Positions 54,921-62,893 of a DNA stretch of 64,000 nucleotides are shown here, in pieces (the stretch's first letter is position 1; the number at the start of each line of letters is the position of its first letter). Under the pieces are notes generated by a model that saw only the letters and a program-made list of their open reading frames with translations, was not told where the DNA came from and made no database searches. The DNA is from Nannocystis punicea (GTDB lineage Bacteria; Myxococcota_A; Polyangia; Nannocystales; Nannocystaceae), in assembly GCF_026965555.1 (NCBI RefSeq), contig NZ_CP114040.1, forward strand, positions 10,700,001-10,764,000, written 5' to 3'. The translations under genes and the position numbers were made by a program.

Positions 54921-56072
54921 GTGCGTGAAGATCCGCATCGCGACCTGTTCGACCTCCTCGAGGACGGCGTCCGCGCCGGCGTCTACCCGGGCTGCGTCGC
55001 CCTCGTCTGGCGCGACGGCGCCGAGGTCTACCACGAGGCCCACGGCGACCTCGGCAGCTACGAGGGCGCCCCGGGCTACCTGCGCGCGGTCAGCCGCGAC
55101 ACCGTCTACGACCTCGCCTCGCTGACCAAGGTCCTGGCGACCACCGGCCTCGCGGCCCTGGCCGTCGCCGAGGGGCGGGTCGAACTCACGACCCCCGTCC
55201 CGGCCGAGTGGGATCGCGCCTGCCCGGGGGCCACGCTGGCGCACCTCCTGTCTCATAGTTCAGGCCTGCCCGCGCACCGCGAGTACTTCGCCGACCTCAA
55301 GCCCGGCCGCCCCGAGCGCGTCCTCGACCGGATCGCCGAGACCCCGCCCGAGTACCCGCTCGGCAGCAAGGCCGTCTACAGCGACCTCGGGTTTATGATC
55401 CTCGGCGCCTGGCTCGAGCGCCTCCACGGCAAGCCGCTCGACCGCCTGTTCGACGACAAGATCGCCTGGCCGCTCGACCTCCACCGCGGCGACGTCCCCC
55501 GCCTCGGCTTCCACCGCATCCTCGGCGCCCGCGGGCCCTCGTCGGCCCAGCAGCACCGCGTCGCCCCGACCGAGGTCTACGACCCCGCGCTGCACCCCGA
55601 AGGGCCGCCCAGCTGGTTCGCCTGCCGCGCCCCCGTCCGCTGCGCCCACTACGAGGTCCACGACGACAACGCCTTCGTCATGAGCGGCGTCGCCGGCCAC
55701 GCCGGCCTGTTCGGCGACGCCGCGGCGGTGCTCGAGCTCGCGCGCGCCTGGCTCGAGTGCACCCTGCCCGGCCTCCACCCCTCGCTTCGAGATGTCTTTT
55801 GGACCATGTCCAAAGTACCAGGTTCCACGAGACAGCTCGGCTGGGACAGCCCGAGCCCCGACGGCAGCGGCACCGCCGCCGACGTCCTGTCCGCGCGCGC
55901 CTCCGGTCACACGGGGTTCACGGGCACCAGCCTGTGGATCGATCCCACCCCGCCCGACGGCCGCGGCCCGCTGATTGCGATCTTGCTGGCGAACAGGGTC
56001 CACCCGACGCGCAACGGCCCGCCGATCCTGCCGCTCCGCCAGCGGTTCCACCGCGCCGCCGTGCGCCTGTAG
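54921..56072 (+). CDS. Serine hydrolase of the beta-lactamase/class C family
   Basis: 383 residues from a GTG at 54921. SxxK is present in DLASLTKVLATTG (the Ser acylation site), the second motif is AVYSDLGFMILG (YxN replaced by YSD), and HTGFTG stands for the KTG box. No signal peptide is seen, so it is likely cytoplasmic, or exported by a non-standard route. Family members include esterases, D-amino-acid peptidases and beta-lactamase relatives; the substrate is unknown. At 55793-55830 two degenerate palindromes fall in-frame and bring TTT, AAA, GTA, CCA and AGA codons, foreign to the rest of the gene. A 77-bp repeat array follows the stop. Confidence 0.88.
   Translation: MREDPHRDLFDLLEDGVRAGVYPGCVALVWRDGAEVYHEAHGDLGSYEGAPGYLRAVSRDTVYDLASLTKVLATTGLAALAVAEGRVELTTPVPAEWDRACPGATLAHLLSHSSGLPAHREYFADLKPGRPERVLDRIAETPPEYPLGSKAVYSDLGFMILGAWLERLHGKPLDRLFDDKIAWPLDLHRGDVPRLGFHRILGARGPSSAQQHRVAPTEVYDPALHPEGPPSWFACRAPVRCAHYEVHDDNAFVMSGVAGHAGLFGDAAAVLELARAWLECTLPGLHPSLRDVFWTMSKVPGSTRQLGWDSPSPDGSGTAADVLSARASGHTGFTGTSLWIDPTPPDGRGPLIAILLANRVHPTRNGPPILPLRQRFHRAAVRL
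55791..55835. repeat. Two in-gene degenerate palindromes with rare codons
   Basis: GATGTCTTTTGGACCATG and ATGTCCAAAGTACCAGG, then TTCCACGAGACAG. They encode D-V-F-W-T-M-S-K-V-P-G-S-T-R in the serine hydrolase, between its motif regions, with at least six codons that are rare locally. Confidence 0.6.
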
Positions 56073-56563
56073 ATCGCGCGCGACCCGGGCAGTTCCTCCG
56101 CGCGGCCGCGTCAGAGGCGACGCATGGGCCACGCAGTGCCTCTGCGAGCGCGAAGCCCGGGCAGCACCGCGGCCCCACCCCGCCGCATCAGAGGCGACGC
56201 ATGGGCCACGCAGTGCCGCTGCGAGCGCGAAGCCTGGCAGCACCACGGCCCCACCCCGCCGCGTCAGAGGCGACGCATGGGCCACGCAGCACCTCTGCGA
56301 GCGCGAAACCTGGGCAGCACCGCGGCCCCCCCCCGCCGCGTCAGAGGCGACGCATGGGCCACGCACGAAACCTGGGCAGCACCGCGCCAGCGCATGGCCG
56401 TGCATTTCCCTCCTGCATCACCACCGCCGCGCTCGTACGCGAGCTCGACGCCGGGCGGTCGCCGCCGCCGGTGAACGCGCCGCCAAGGGCCGGTAATTCC
56501 GCCCCAGAGGCCGCGCGGCCCCTCTTCACCCCAGGCCGCGGGCGTGCGATCCTCCGCGCCACG
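56073..56563. other. 491-bp gene-free gap dominated by a 77-bp tandem array
   Basis: Apart from the array at 56107-56395, the interval contains about 170 bp before the next lipoprotein gene with no ORF I trust. Confidence 0.5.
56107..56395 (+). repeat. Four ~77-bp tandem repeats with internal inverted repeat
   Basis: The block TCAGAGGCGACGCATGGG starts at 56111, 56188, 56264 and 56341, spacing 77, 76 and 77 bp. Each full unit also has CTCTGCGAGCGCGAA and GGGCAGCACC. AGAGGC in the unit can pair with GCCTCT about 20 bases later; that pair is exact in unit 1 and weaker in units 2 and 3. The last unit lacks about 15 bp. No ORF of good quality spans it. It could be a structured non-coding RNA array or a plain minisatellite. 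Confidence 0.88.
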
Positions 56564-57070
56564 ATGCCCGTCCGCCGCGCCGTCCCGTTCGTCCTCGCCC
56601 TCTCACTCAGCACCGCCTGCGCCGGCGAGGCCAAGAAGGCCGAGCCCGAGGTCAAGGCCGAGGAGCCGAAGAAGGTCGAGGACGACGCGATCGCCAAGCG
56701 CCGGGCCGAACGCGAGGCCAAGGCCAAGGCCGAGAAGGACGCCGAGGACGCGCGGATCGCCGCCGTCAACGCCCTCGCCACCCTCCCGCCCAAGCTGCCG
56801 AAGGACATCAAGAAGGCCTGCGACGCCGTCGCCGACGCCCAGCTCAAGTTCTTCGAGCGCATGTTCGAGGGCCCCGAGCTCGAGAAGCTCAAGGCCGCCC
56901 AGGGCACCCAGCGGCCGATGACCGTCAACGGCTGCACCGGCCTCGGCAGCATCGAGGCCGCCGCCTGCCAGGTCGCCGCCCTCGACGCCGCCACCGACAA
57001 GACCCTCAAGTCGTCGATCTCCGACATCATGCGGGTCTGCATCGAGAAGTACGCCAAGCCGGCCGGCTGA
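56564..57070 (+). CDS. Small coiled-coil lipoprotein, unknown function
   Basis: 168 residues with a signal ending STAC (Cys 19), then a ~50-residue highly charged Lys/Glu/Ala helix (EVKAEEPKKVEDDAIAKRR), then a compact C-terminal domain with four Cys (KKACDAV, NGCTGLG, AACQVAA, RVCIEKY). It is probably an envelope-anchored helper protein. Start 56564 is the ATG that opens the signal peptide. I recognise no family. Confidence 0.75.
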   Translation: MPVRRAVPFVLALSLSTACAGEAKKAEPEVKAEEPKKVEDDAIAKRRAEREAKAKAEKDAEDARIAAVNALATLPPKLPKDIKKACDAVADAQLKFFERMFEGPELEKLKAAQGTQRPMTVNGCTGLGSIEAAACQVAALDAATDKTLKSSISDIMRVCIEKYAKPAG

Positions 57071-57524
57071 GCACCTGCCCCTTCGGACCTGTCGTTTCGA
57101 ACAGGCTATCCGAGGTTCGATTCGAGCCCGCCGCGCGCCGACGACGACGCGCGAGCAGGCTCATGACGAGCCCGCAGAAACCTCCCGCGGAGCTCTCTCG
57201 ACAACCGCACCCGCCGGGGGCGGTGTCCGTGTCTCCGCCGGTGAACGCCGCGTGAACCAGGTCGCCGAGCGCCGGCACCTCGCTCCGGTACAACCACGCG
57301 ACCCACGCCGCCAGGCCGGGCAGACGCGGACACGCGCGACGTACCGCTGCAGGACCACGAATAGCGTCGCTTCCCGACCTGTCGCTCGCGCCCCGCAGGT
57401 CCTGGCCTGCGCTCGCCGTCGGAGCTCCGCACCACCTGACCCCCATCGATCGCCGGCCCCCGCCTCGGGCCGCGCGTCTGCGCCCGCGGGCGCGCAGCCC
57501 CTCGTGGATGCTACGCTCCCGTGC
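57071..57524. other. 454-bp gap with palindrome pair, no gene
   Basis: Two overlapping palindromes occupy 57073-57105. The rest is Arg/Pro-rich in all frames, with no start or signal. It must contain the promoter of the small membrane protein gene that follows. Confidence 0.45.
57073..57105. repeat. Two TGTCC-family palindromes
   Basis: CCTGCCCCTTCGGACC is followed by CCTGTCGTTTCGAACAGG directly after a lipoprotein stop codon. The second has 6-bp arms with a TTTCG-type loop. They are candidate terminator hairpins. Confidence 0.65.
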
Positions 57525-57911
57525 ATGCACGACCTCCGCGACGTCGGCGGCACCCCCGGGGGGCTCCCCGTCTTCTTGCTCGGCCTCGGCATGTTGGGCG
57601 CGGGCGCGTACCTGCTGCTGAACCAGGTGATGGTCCACAGCGGCTACTGGAGCTTCTGGGGCGACAACACCTTCGGTCTGACCTTGCTGCCGCTGCTGTT
57701 CGGGATCGGCTTCCTGTTCTACAGCGCGCGCTCGATGGTCGGCTGGGCGCTCACGGGTCTGGGCGCCGTCTTCATCTTCGTCGGCATCATCGCCAACCTC
57801 GAGATCCATTTCCGCCCGACGACCCTGTGGAACACCCTCGTGATCCTCACCTTGCTGGTCGGCGGCCTCGGCCTGGTGTTCCGCTCGCTGAGGCCGATGC
57901 GGCGGCGCTGA
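57525..57911 (+). CDS. Small four-helix membrane protein, unknown function
   Basis: 128 residues with four hydrophobic segments (about 14-34, 48-64, 70-92 and 103-119) and an Arg-rich C-terminus. The ATG at 57525 precedes HDLRDVGGTPGG. The pattern suggests an inner-membrane protein with four passes. I recognise no family. The zinc-ribbon/YGVP-repeat gene follows 62 bp downstream on the same strand. Confidence 0.75.
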   Translation: MHDLRDVGGTPGGLPVFLLGLGMLGAGAYLLLNQVMVHSGYWSFWGDNTFGLTLLPLLFGIGFLFYSARSMVGWALTGLGAVFIFVGIIANLEIHFRPTTLWNTLVILTLLVGGLGLVFRSLRPMRRR

Positions 57912-57973
57912 AGCGAGCCCATCGCGGCCGCGCGCATTGACAGCCCGGGCGGCCGCGTGGTGCCATTCCGGAC

Positions 57974-58525
57974 ATGGCCCCGCCGCCCTTACTGCCTACG
58001 ACTCGCCTCTACGCCTGCCCTGCCTGCCGCGAGCACATCAAGTCGGACACCTCCACCTGCCCGCACTGCGGCGCCGAGCTGCACCGCGAGGGCCGGCTGG
58101 GCCGCGCCGCCTCGGCGGTGATGGTGAGCCTGGCGCTCTCGGGTTGCCCCGCCAAGGGTGACGACACGATGGGCGGCAGCGACTCGAGCACCGGCCAGAA
58201 CACCACCGGCACCGCCACCGGCAACACCACCGACGACACCTCGGGCGCCACCACCGACGGCAACTCCGGCGGCATGACCGACTCGCCGACCTCCGCCGAG
58301 CCCGAGTACGGCGTCCCCGCCACCGACACCCTCGCCACCACCACCACCACCAACACCACGCTGGAGCCCGACTACGGCGTCCCCGGCACGACCGGCGAGA
58401 CCGAGGGCACCACCGCCGGCACCACCACCGAGGACACCGCGACCGTCGGCGAGCCCGAGTACGGCGTCCCGCAGACCAACACCGGCGGCCCCGAGCCCGA
58501 CTACGGCGTCCCCGGCACCACCTGA
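57974..58525 (+). CDS. Zinc-ribbon protein with four EP[ED]YGVP repeats, candidate radical SAM substrate
   Basis: 183 residues. Cys15, 18, 29 and 32 form a zinc ribbon (YACPACRE...STCPHCGAEL). A short hydrophobic stretch with lipobox-like SLALSGC follows (Cys58), then a Thr/Gly/Asn/Asp linker. Embedded in the linker are four copies of E-P-[E/D]-Y-G-V-P, at residues 109-115, 131-137, 160-166 and 174-180; the last is three residues before the stop. A Tyr in an invariant short repeat within a low-complexity tail is what a multi-core RiPP precursor or modified-protein substrate looks like. The gene ends 85 bp from the end of a convergent radical SAM/SPASM gene. Substrate status is inference only. 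Confidence 0.7.
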   Translation: MAPPPLLPTTRLYACPACREHIKSDTSTCPHCGAELHREGRLGRAASAVMVSLALSGCPAKGDDTMGGSDSSTGQNTTGTATGNTTDDTSGATTDGNSGGMTDSPTSAEPEYGVPATDTLATTTTTNTTLEPDYGVPGTTGETEGTTAGTTTEDTATVGEPEYGVPQTNTGGPEPDYGVPGTT

Positions 58526-58536
58526 GCGTTGCTGCC

Positions 58537-58596
58537 CGTGAGGACAGGTCCGGAGCGCCCTGTCCCCCAGGACATGCCCCTTCGGGCATGCCCGAG
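58537..58596. repeat. Palindrome array between YGVP-repeat and radical SAM genes
   Basis: GAGGACAGGTCCGGAGC, then TGTCCCCCAGGACATG at 58561 and GCCCCTTCGGGCATGCCCG. The last, GCATGCCCGAAGGGGC on the other strand, is a perfect hairpin with a short loop. It sits in the 85-bp gap of a convergent pair, suitable as a shared terminator. Confidence 0.8.
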
Positions 58597-58610
58597 CGAC
58601 CAGCCGCTGC

Positions 58611-59867
58611 TCACCCCGCCAGCACGGGCAGCCGCACCGTCGCGCGCGGCGGGGCCGCGTCCCACGGCTCCTCGACGATCTCGTACAGGCCGAAGTCGTA
58701 CGGATCGCCAGGGGCGGCTTGGCGCAGGACCACGCGCTCGCGCAGCCCCTTGCGCTTCATCTGCGTCGCCCGGTAGTAGCAGAAGGGGTTGTTGCCGCGC
58801 TTGCCGATCGCGCTGTGGGCGGTGAACGAGCAGCCCGCGCGGCACACCTCCGCGTAATAGCAGGACTTGCAGAAGCCCCACAGCTCGGACGTCCCGCGCT
58901 CGCGGGCGAACGCGATCTCCGGCGCATCGTTCCAGATGTCCTCGAGCGCCGCAGTCTTCACGTTGCCGCCGGTGTAGGGCGCGGTCGGCAGCGACGGGCA
59001 GCCCTTGATCGTCCCGTCGGACTCGATGCCCATCACGAACTTGCCGGCCGAGCAGCCCTGCCAGTAGCTGTCGGGCGAGCCCGGGCGGGTGCGCAGCAGC
59101 TGCTCGTGCGGGCCGAAGTAGCCGAGGTTGTTGCCGAGGCGGACGTGAAACGCCCGCTCCCAGGCGATCCCGCGGTCCGCGGCGCGCTGCTGGGCCCAGC
59201 GCTGGATGTCCGCCAGAGTGTCGATCACCTCGAGCACCATGTACGGCTCGAGCAACCAGTCGGGGCGGTCGGCCGCGCGGCCCATCGGCGCGGTCATCTG
59301 CGCCCGCCACACCGCCACCCCCGCGTCCGCCAGCAGCTCCGCGGTCTCGCGCAGCACGTCCTTGTTGAGGCGGTTGATCTGCGAGTTCGAGGTCACCAGC
59401 ATCCCCGCCTCGCGGGCGTTGCGGATGCCCTTGAGCGCCGCCGCGTGGCTGCCGGGGCTCGCGCGCAGGGTGTCGTGGGCCGCCTCGGGACCGTCGACCG
59501 ACACCCCGATCGCCGCCAACCCCGCCTCGCGCAGCTTGCGACAGCGGTCCTGCGTCAGGCCGCGGCCGCCGGTCTGCATCGTCACGCGGACGCCGGCCTT
59601 CGTCATGTGCTCGATCAGCCGGTAACAATCCCCGCGCAGGTACGCCTCGCCGCCGATCAGCGTCACCTCGCGGCTGCCGAGGCGCACCAGCGCGTCGGCC
59701 ACCTCGAGCAGCTCCTCGGTGCTCAGCTCGTCGGGCCGCGCGTCCCCGGCCCGCGAGCCGCAGTGGGCACACTCGTGGTCGCAGCGCAGCGTCGTCTCCC
59801 ACACCACATAAATCGGTCGCGGCCGCAGCAAGTCGTCCGAGCGCAGCGCGCGTGCAGGCGAGTTCAT
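58611..59867 (-). CDS. Radical SAM/SPASM peptide maturase
   Basis: 418 residues. CX3CX2C in TTLRCDHECAHCGSRAGD (Cys29, 33, 36) binds the SAM cluster, and VTLIGGEAYLR and VSVDGPEAAHDTLR are standard radical SAM features. A C-terminal SPASM domain supplies auxiliary cluster cysteines: GCSAGKFVMGIESDGTIKGCPS and FCKSCYYAEVCRAGCSF. SPASM enzymes usually modify peptides or proteins (thioether or C-C crosslinks, epimerisation). The family is common in myxobacteria; I cannot fix the subgroup. No small precursor is encoded directly upstream, so the nearby YGVP-repeat protein is the best local substrate candidate. Confidence 0.9.
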   Translation of the reverse strand: MNSPARALRSDDLLRPRPIYVVWETTLRCDHECAHCGSRAGDARPDELSTEELLEVADALVRLGSREVTLIGGEAYLRGDCYRLIEHMTKAGVRVTMQTGGRGLTQDRCRKLREAGLAAIGVSVDGPEAAHDTLRASPGSHAAALKGIRNAREAGMLVTSNSQINRLNKDVLRETAELLADAGVAVWRAQMTAPMGRAADRPDWLLEPYMVLEVIDTLADIQRWAQQRAADRGIAWERAFHVRLGNNLGYFGPHEQLLRTRPGSPDSYWQGCSAGKFVMGIESDGTIKGCPSLPTAPYTGGNVKTAALEDIWNDAPEIAFARERGTSELWGFCKSCYYAEVCRAGCSFTAHSAIGKRGNNPFCYYRATQMKRKGLRERVVLRQAAPGDPYDFGLYEIVEEPWDAAPPRATVRLPVLAG

Positions 59868-60481
59868 GCGCCCACTCTACCCCATCGGGGCGCGGCCCGT
59901 CCTCCGCGCCTGCGGGCTGCGAGCCGCGTCTCCAGGAGCGGCGCAGCATTGGCACGCCCGGGCGAGCGCAGCCGTGCCCGCCGCGGACCGGCGCGCTGGT
60001 CCGCTCGCACGAGCACCCAAAACAGTCCGAACAGCAGCTCTCGTCGGCACCGAGCCGCGCGCGAGGGCCCGCGCGGTGTCGTCCGCGAGGACGTTACGAA
60101 CGAACCCACGTCGCCACCTCCGACCGCACGACGCCACTTCCAGGTCGCGACTCGCTGGCCCACCTCGCAACATCACGGCTCGCTCGGCCCGCGCGCCGTC
60201 GTCCTCGAGGTCGCGACTCGCTGGCCCACCTCGCAACATCACGGCTCGCTCGGCCCGCGCGCCGTCGTCCTCGAGGTCGCGACGAGCGAGCCCACCTCGC
60301 AACATCACGGCTCACTCGGCCCGCGCGCCATCGTCCTCGAGGTCGCTACGAGCGAGCCGACCTCGCGACATCACGACTCGTTCGGCCCGCGCGCCATCGT
60401 CCTCGAGGTCGCAACATCACGGCCCGCGCGACGTCGCCTCCGCGAGATCGCAACTGGCGAGCCCACCTCACCAAATCTCCG
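59868..60481. other. 614-bp gene-free gap with 66-bp minisatellite
   Basis: Between the radical SAM gene start and the dus gene end. The array at 60143-60425 occupies the right half. The left half contains no trusted ORF and should carry the radical SAM promoter. Confidence 0.5.
60143..60425 (+). repeat. 66-bp tandem repeats, four copies plus a partial
   Basis: Units start at 60143, 60209, 60275 and 60341, with a partial at 60407. The unit contains CACCTCGCAACATCACGGCT and GCGCCGTCGTCCTCGAGG. Since 66 is a multiple of three, all six frames show 22-residue repeats, but no frame has a start, signal or ribosome binding site, so I treat it as non-coding. Confidence 0.9.
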
Positions 60482-61639
60482 TCACCCGCCGGAGTCGGCG
60501 TCCTCGGCGTCCGGTCCGGGTGGCGTCGCGTCGTCGAGGTCGTCGAGGTAGCCGTGCGGCAGCGCGACCTTCTGCGGCGGTCCGCTCTTGCCGCGCACGA
60601 GCCGCGCCGCCGCCGCGGGGAACGGCTCGGACGGGTCGACTTCGCTCGCCAGCGCCGCCAGCTCGGCCAGGCGGCTCGCCTGCATCAGCTTGGGCACCAC
60701 CGGCTCGGCGCTGTGAAAGCCCAGGGTGTACCAGCGCGCGTGCTTGCGGAACGCCGCCATGGCTGGCTCTTCGGACATCCACGCGCACAGCCGCTCCGCG
60801 TGCTCCAGCATGATCGACCACACCTCGCCGAGCGAGGGCGGCGCAGGCGGGGGCGCGCCGGCGAACGCGGCCGCCAGCTCGCGGAACAGCCACGGTCTGC
60901 CGAGGCAGCCGCGGCCGACCACGACCCCGTCGCAACCTGTCTCTTGGACCATGCGCATGGCGTCGCTCGCCTCCCAGATGTCGCCGTTGCCGAGCACGGG
61001 GATCGTCCGCACCGCCTGCTTGAGCGCCGCGATCGCCTCCCAGCGGGCCGAGCCGGAGTACAGCTGCGCGGCCGTCCGCGCGTGCAAGGCGACCGCCGCG
61101 CAACCCTCCGCCTCGCCGATCGCCCCCGCCTGCAGATAGGTCAGCAGCGCCTCGTCGATGCCCATGCGGAACTTCATCGTCACCGGCACCGCGCCGGCCG
61201 CCTTCACCGCCGCCCGCACGATCGCGCGGAGCAGGTTCGGCTTGACCGGAATCGCCGAGCCGCCGCCCTTGCGCGTCACCTTGCGCACCGGACAGCCGAA
61301 GTTGAGGTCGATGTGATCGACGCGGCCCTCGCCGACGAGGAAGCGGACCGCGCCGGCGATCGTCGCCGGATCGACGCCGTACAGCTGCAAGCTGCGCGGC
61401 GACTCGTCGGCGCCGAAGTCCGAGAGCTGCAGGCTGCGCGCGTCGCCGCGCACCAGCGGCCCCGCAGTGATCATCTCGCTGACGTAGAGCCCCGCGCCGA
61501 AGCGCCGGCACAGCGCCCGGAACGGGTAATTCGTGATGCCCGCCATGGGCGCCAACACGACCGGCGGCCACACCCGCAACGGCCCGATCTGCAGCGCAGA
61601 CGATGATCCCGACTCGCGCCTCGCCTCCGTCGTCGTCAC
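60482..61639 (-). CDS. dusB: tRNA-dihydrouridine synthase (DusB type)
   Basis: 385 residues from a GTG at 61639. LAPMAGITNYPFRALCRRFGAGLYVSEM is the FMN-barrel start of Dus enzymes. HIDLNFGCPVRKVTRKGGGSA carries the catalytic Cys, VTMKFRMGID and VPVLGNGDIW are FMN-phosphate site motifs, and GVVVGRGCLGRPWLF completes the barrel. It reduces uridines in tRNA D-loops with NADPH. The C-terminal ~40 residues (acidic, Gly/Asp-rich) exceed usual family length. A palindrome-like patch at 60938-60951 codes V-Q-E-T with rare CAA and ACA. The B subgroup is the likeliest from overall length and the NPNFG-like motif, but is not proven. Confidence 0.9.
   Translation of the reverse strand: MTTTEARRESGSSSALQIGPLRVWPPVVLAPMAGITNYPFRALCRRFGAGLYVSEMITAGPLVRGDARSLQLSDFGADESPRSLQLYGVDPATIAGAVRFLVGEGRVDHIDLNFGCPVRKVTRKGGGSAIPVKPNLLRAIVRAAVKAAGAVPVTMKFRMGIDEALLTYLQAGAIGEAEGCAAVALHARTAAQLYSGSARWEAIAALKQAVRTIPVLGNGDIWEASDAMRMVQETGCDGVVVGRGCLGRPWLFRELAAAFAGAPPPAPPSLGEVWSIMLEHAERLCAWMSEEPAMAAFRKHARWYTLGFHSAEPVVPKLMQASRLAELAALASEVDPSEPFPAAAARLVRGKSGPPQKVALPHGYLDDLDDATPPGPDAEDADSGG
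60938..60951. repeat. In-gene degenerate palindrome TGTCTCTTGGACCA
   Basis: It lies inside the dus gene. On the coding strand it reads ATG-GTC-CAA-GAG-ACA-GGT, again with CAA, ACA and GGT codons that are otherwise avoided. Confidence 0.5.
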
Positions 61640-61762
61640 GCCGCGCTCATAACACAGGCCCCTCCTCTGCGCCCAGAGCGGCGCACATGTCCGCGACGTA
61701 GGTGGCGTGCGGTGGCAAATCCACCGTTGACGGTTCGCGCCCGCCGCGGCCACGATAGAGGC

Positions 61763-62863
61763 ATGAGAGTTGGAATGATGGGACGCGAAACCGCGGTCGC
61801 GCTCTTGCTCGCGACCGCCTGTGGGAATTCGGGCAACACCACCGCCGGCGCCGACGGCACCGAGACGCAGGCCAGCACCACCGACACCAGCGCCGGCACC
61901 GCCGGAGATCCGTCCGGAGGCGTCAGCGACAGCGAGACCGGCACGCCGACGACCTCGGCCGGCAGCAACTCCGGCGACAGCGACAGCGACACCGCCACCA
62001 CGACCACCACCGGCGAGACGACGACCACGACCACCACCTCGCCGACCACCGAGACCGGCCCCGACACCACGACGACCACCACGTCCCCGGGCACCACGAC
62101 CGTCGACACCACGACCACCGGCGACACCACGACCACCGGCGACACCACCATGGGCGTCGACGACACCGGCGACAGCAGCACCACCGCCGACCCCGGCACG
62201 AGCACCAGCACCGGCGAGCCCGACACCACCACCGGCGACCTCCCGTGCGGCAGCGTGCTCAAGGCGACCATCCGCGACTTCGCCTTCGCCCACCCCGACT
62301 TCGAGAACTACAGCGGCAACACTGCCTACAAGGGCCTGGTGAAGGAGGACCTCGGCGCCGACGACAAGCCGGTCTACGCCAACCCCGGCCCGACCCCGCA
62401 GACCAGCGGGCCCGCGGCGTTCGCCCAGTGGTACAACGACGTGCCGGGCGTCAATCACACCTTCCAGGTCGACCTGCCGCTGACCGAGATCCAACCCGGC
62501 CTCTATCAGTTCGCCGACAATACCTTCTTCCCCATCGACGGCCTCGGGTTCGGCAACGAGGGCCAGCCCCACAACTTCTCCTTCACCACCGAGATCCACA
62601 CGACCTTCTTGTACCTCGGCGGCGAGGTGTTCACGTTCATCGGCGATGACGACGTCTGGGTGTTCATCAACGGCAAGCTGGCCCTCGACCTCGGCGGCCT
62701 CCACCCGCAGCTGATGGACTCGGTCGACCTCGACGACCAGGCGAACTACCTCGGCATCACCCCCGGCGAGTCGTACTCGCTGGACGTCTTCCACGCCGAG
62801 CGCCACACTGACCAGTCGAACTTCCGCATCGACACCACGATCGCCTGCTTCATCCCGATGTGA
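61763..62863 (+). CDS. Fibro-slime domain lipoprotein with long Thr/Asp/Gly stalk
   Basis: 366 residues with a signal ending ATAC (Cys 20), then ~130 residues of TTTTG/DTTTTGD/SDSD stalk. The ~210-residue C-terminal domain has ATIRDFAFAHPDFENY at the start, FIGDDDVWVFINGKLALDLGGLH in the middle and SYSLDVFHAERHTDQSNFRI at the end, the hallmarks of the fibro-slime (PA14-like) domain. Such domains occur in surface proteins of Fibrobacter, Myxococcota and slime moulds and probably bind carbohydrates. ATG 61763 opens the signal peptide. It is divergent from dusB. Confidence 0.9.
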   Translation: MRVGMMGRETAVALLLATACGNSGNTTAGADGTETQASTTDTSAGTAGDPSGGVSDSETGTPTTSAGSNSGDSDSDTATTTTTGETTTTTTTSPTTETGPDTTTTTTSPGTTTVDTTTTGDTTTTGDTTMGVDDTGDSSTTADPGTSTSTGEPDTTTGDLPCGSVLKATIRDFAFAHPDFENYSGNTAYKGLVKEDLGADDKPVYANPGPTPQTSGPAAFAQWYNDVPGVNHTFQVDLPLTEIQPGLYQFADNTFFPIDGLGFGNEGQPHNFSFTTEIHTTFLYLGGEVFTFIGDDDVWVFINGKLALDLGGLHPQLMDSVDLDDQANYLGITPGESYSLDVFHAERHTDQSNFRIDTTIACFIPM

Positions 62864-62893
62864 CGACCGGCGCTCGGGTATGCTGCGGGCCGT

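Noticed and set aside
56107..56395. CRISPR array
   Set aside because: The units are contiguous and similar over their full length; there are no unique spacers and no cas genes.
60143..60425. 22-residue repeat protein in either strand
   Set aside because: All frames are open because the unit is a G+C-rich multiple of three; no start codon with a ribosome binding site, signal peptide or domain.
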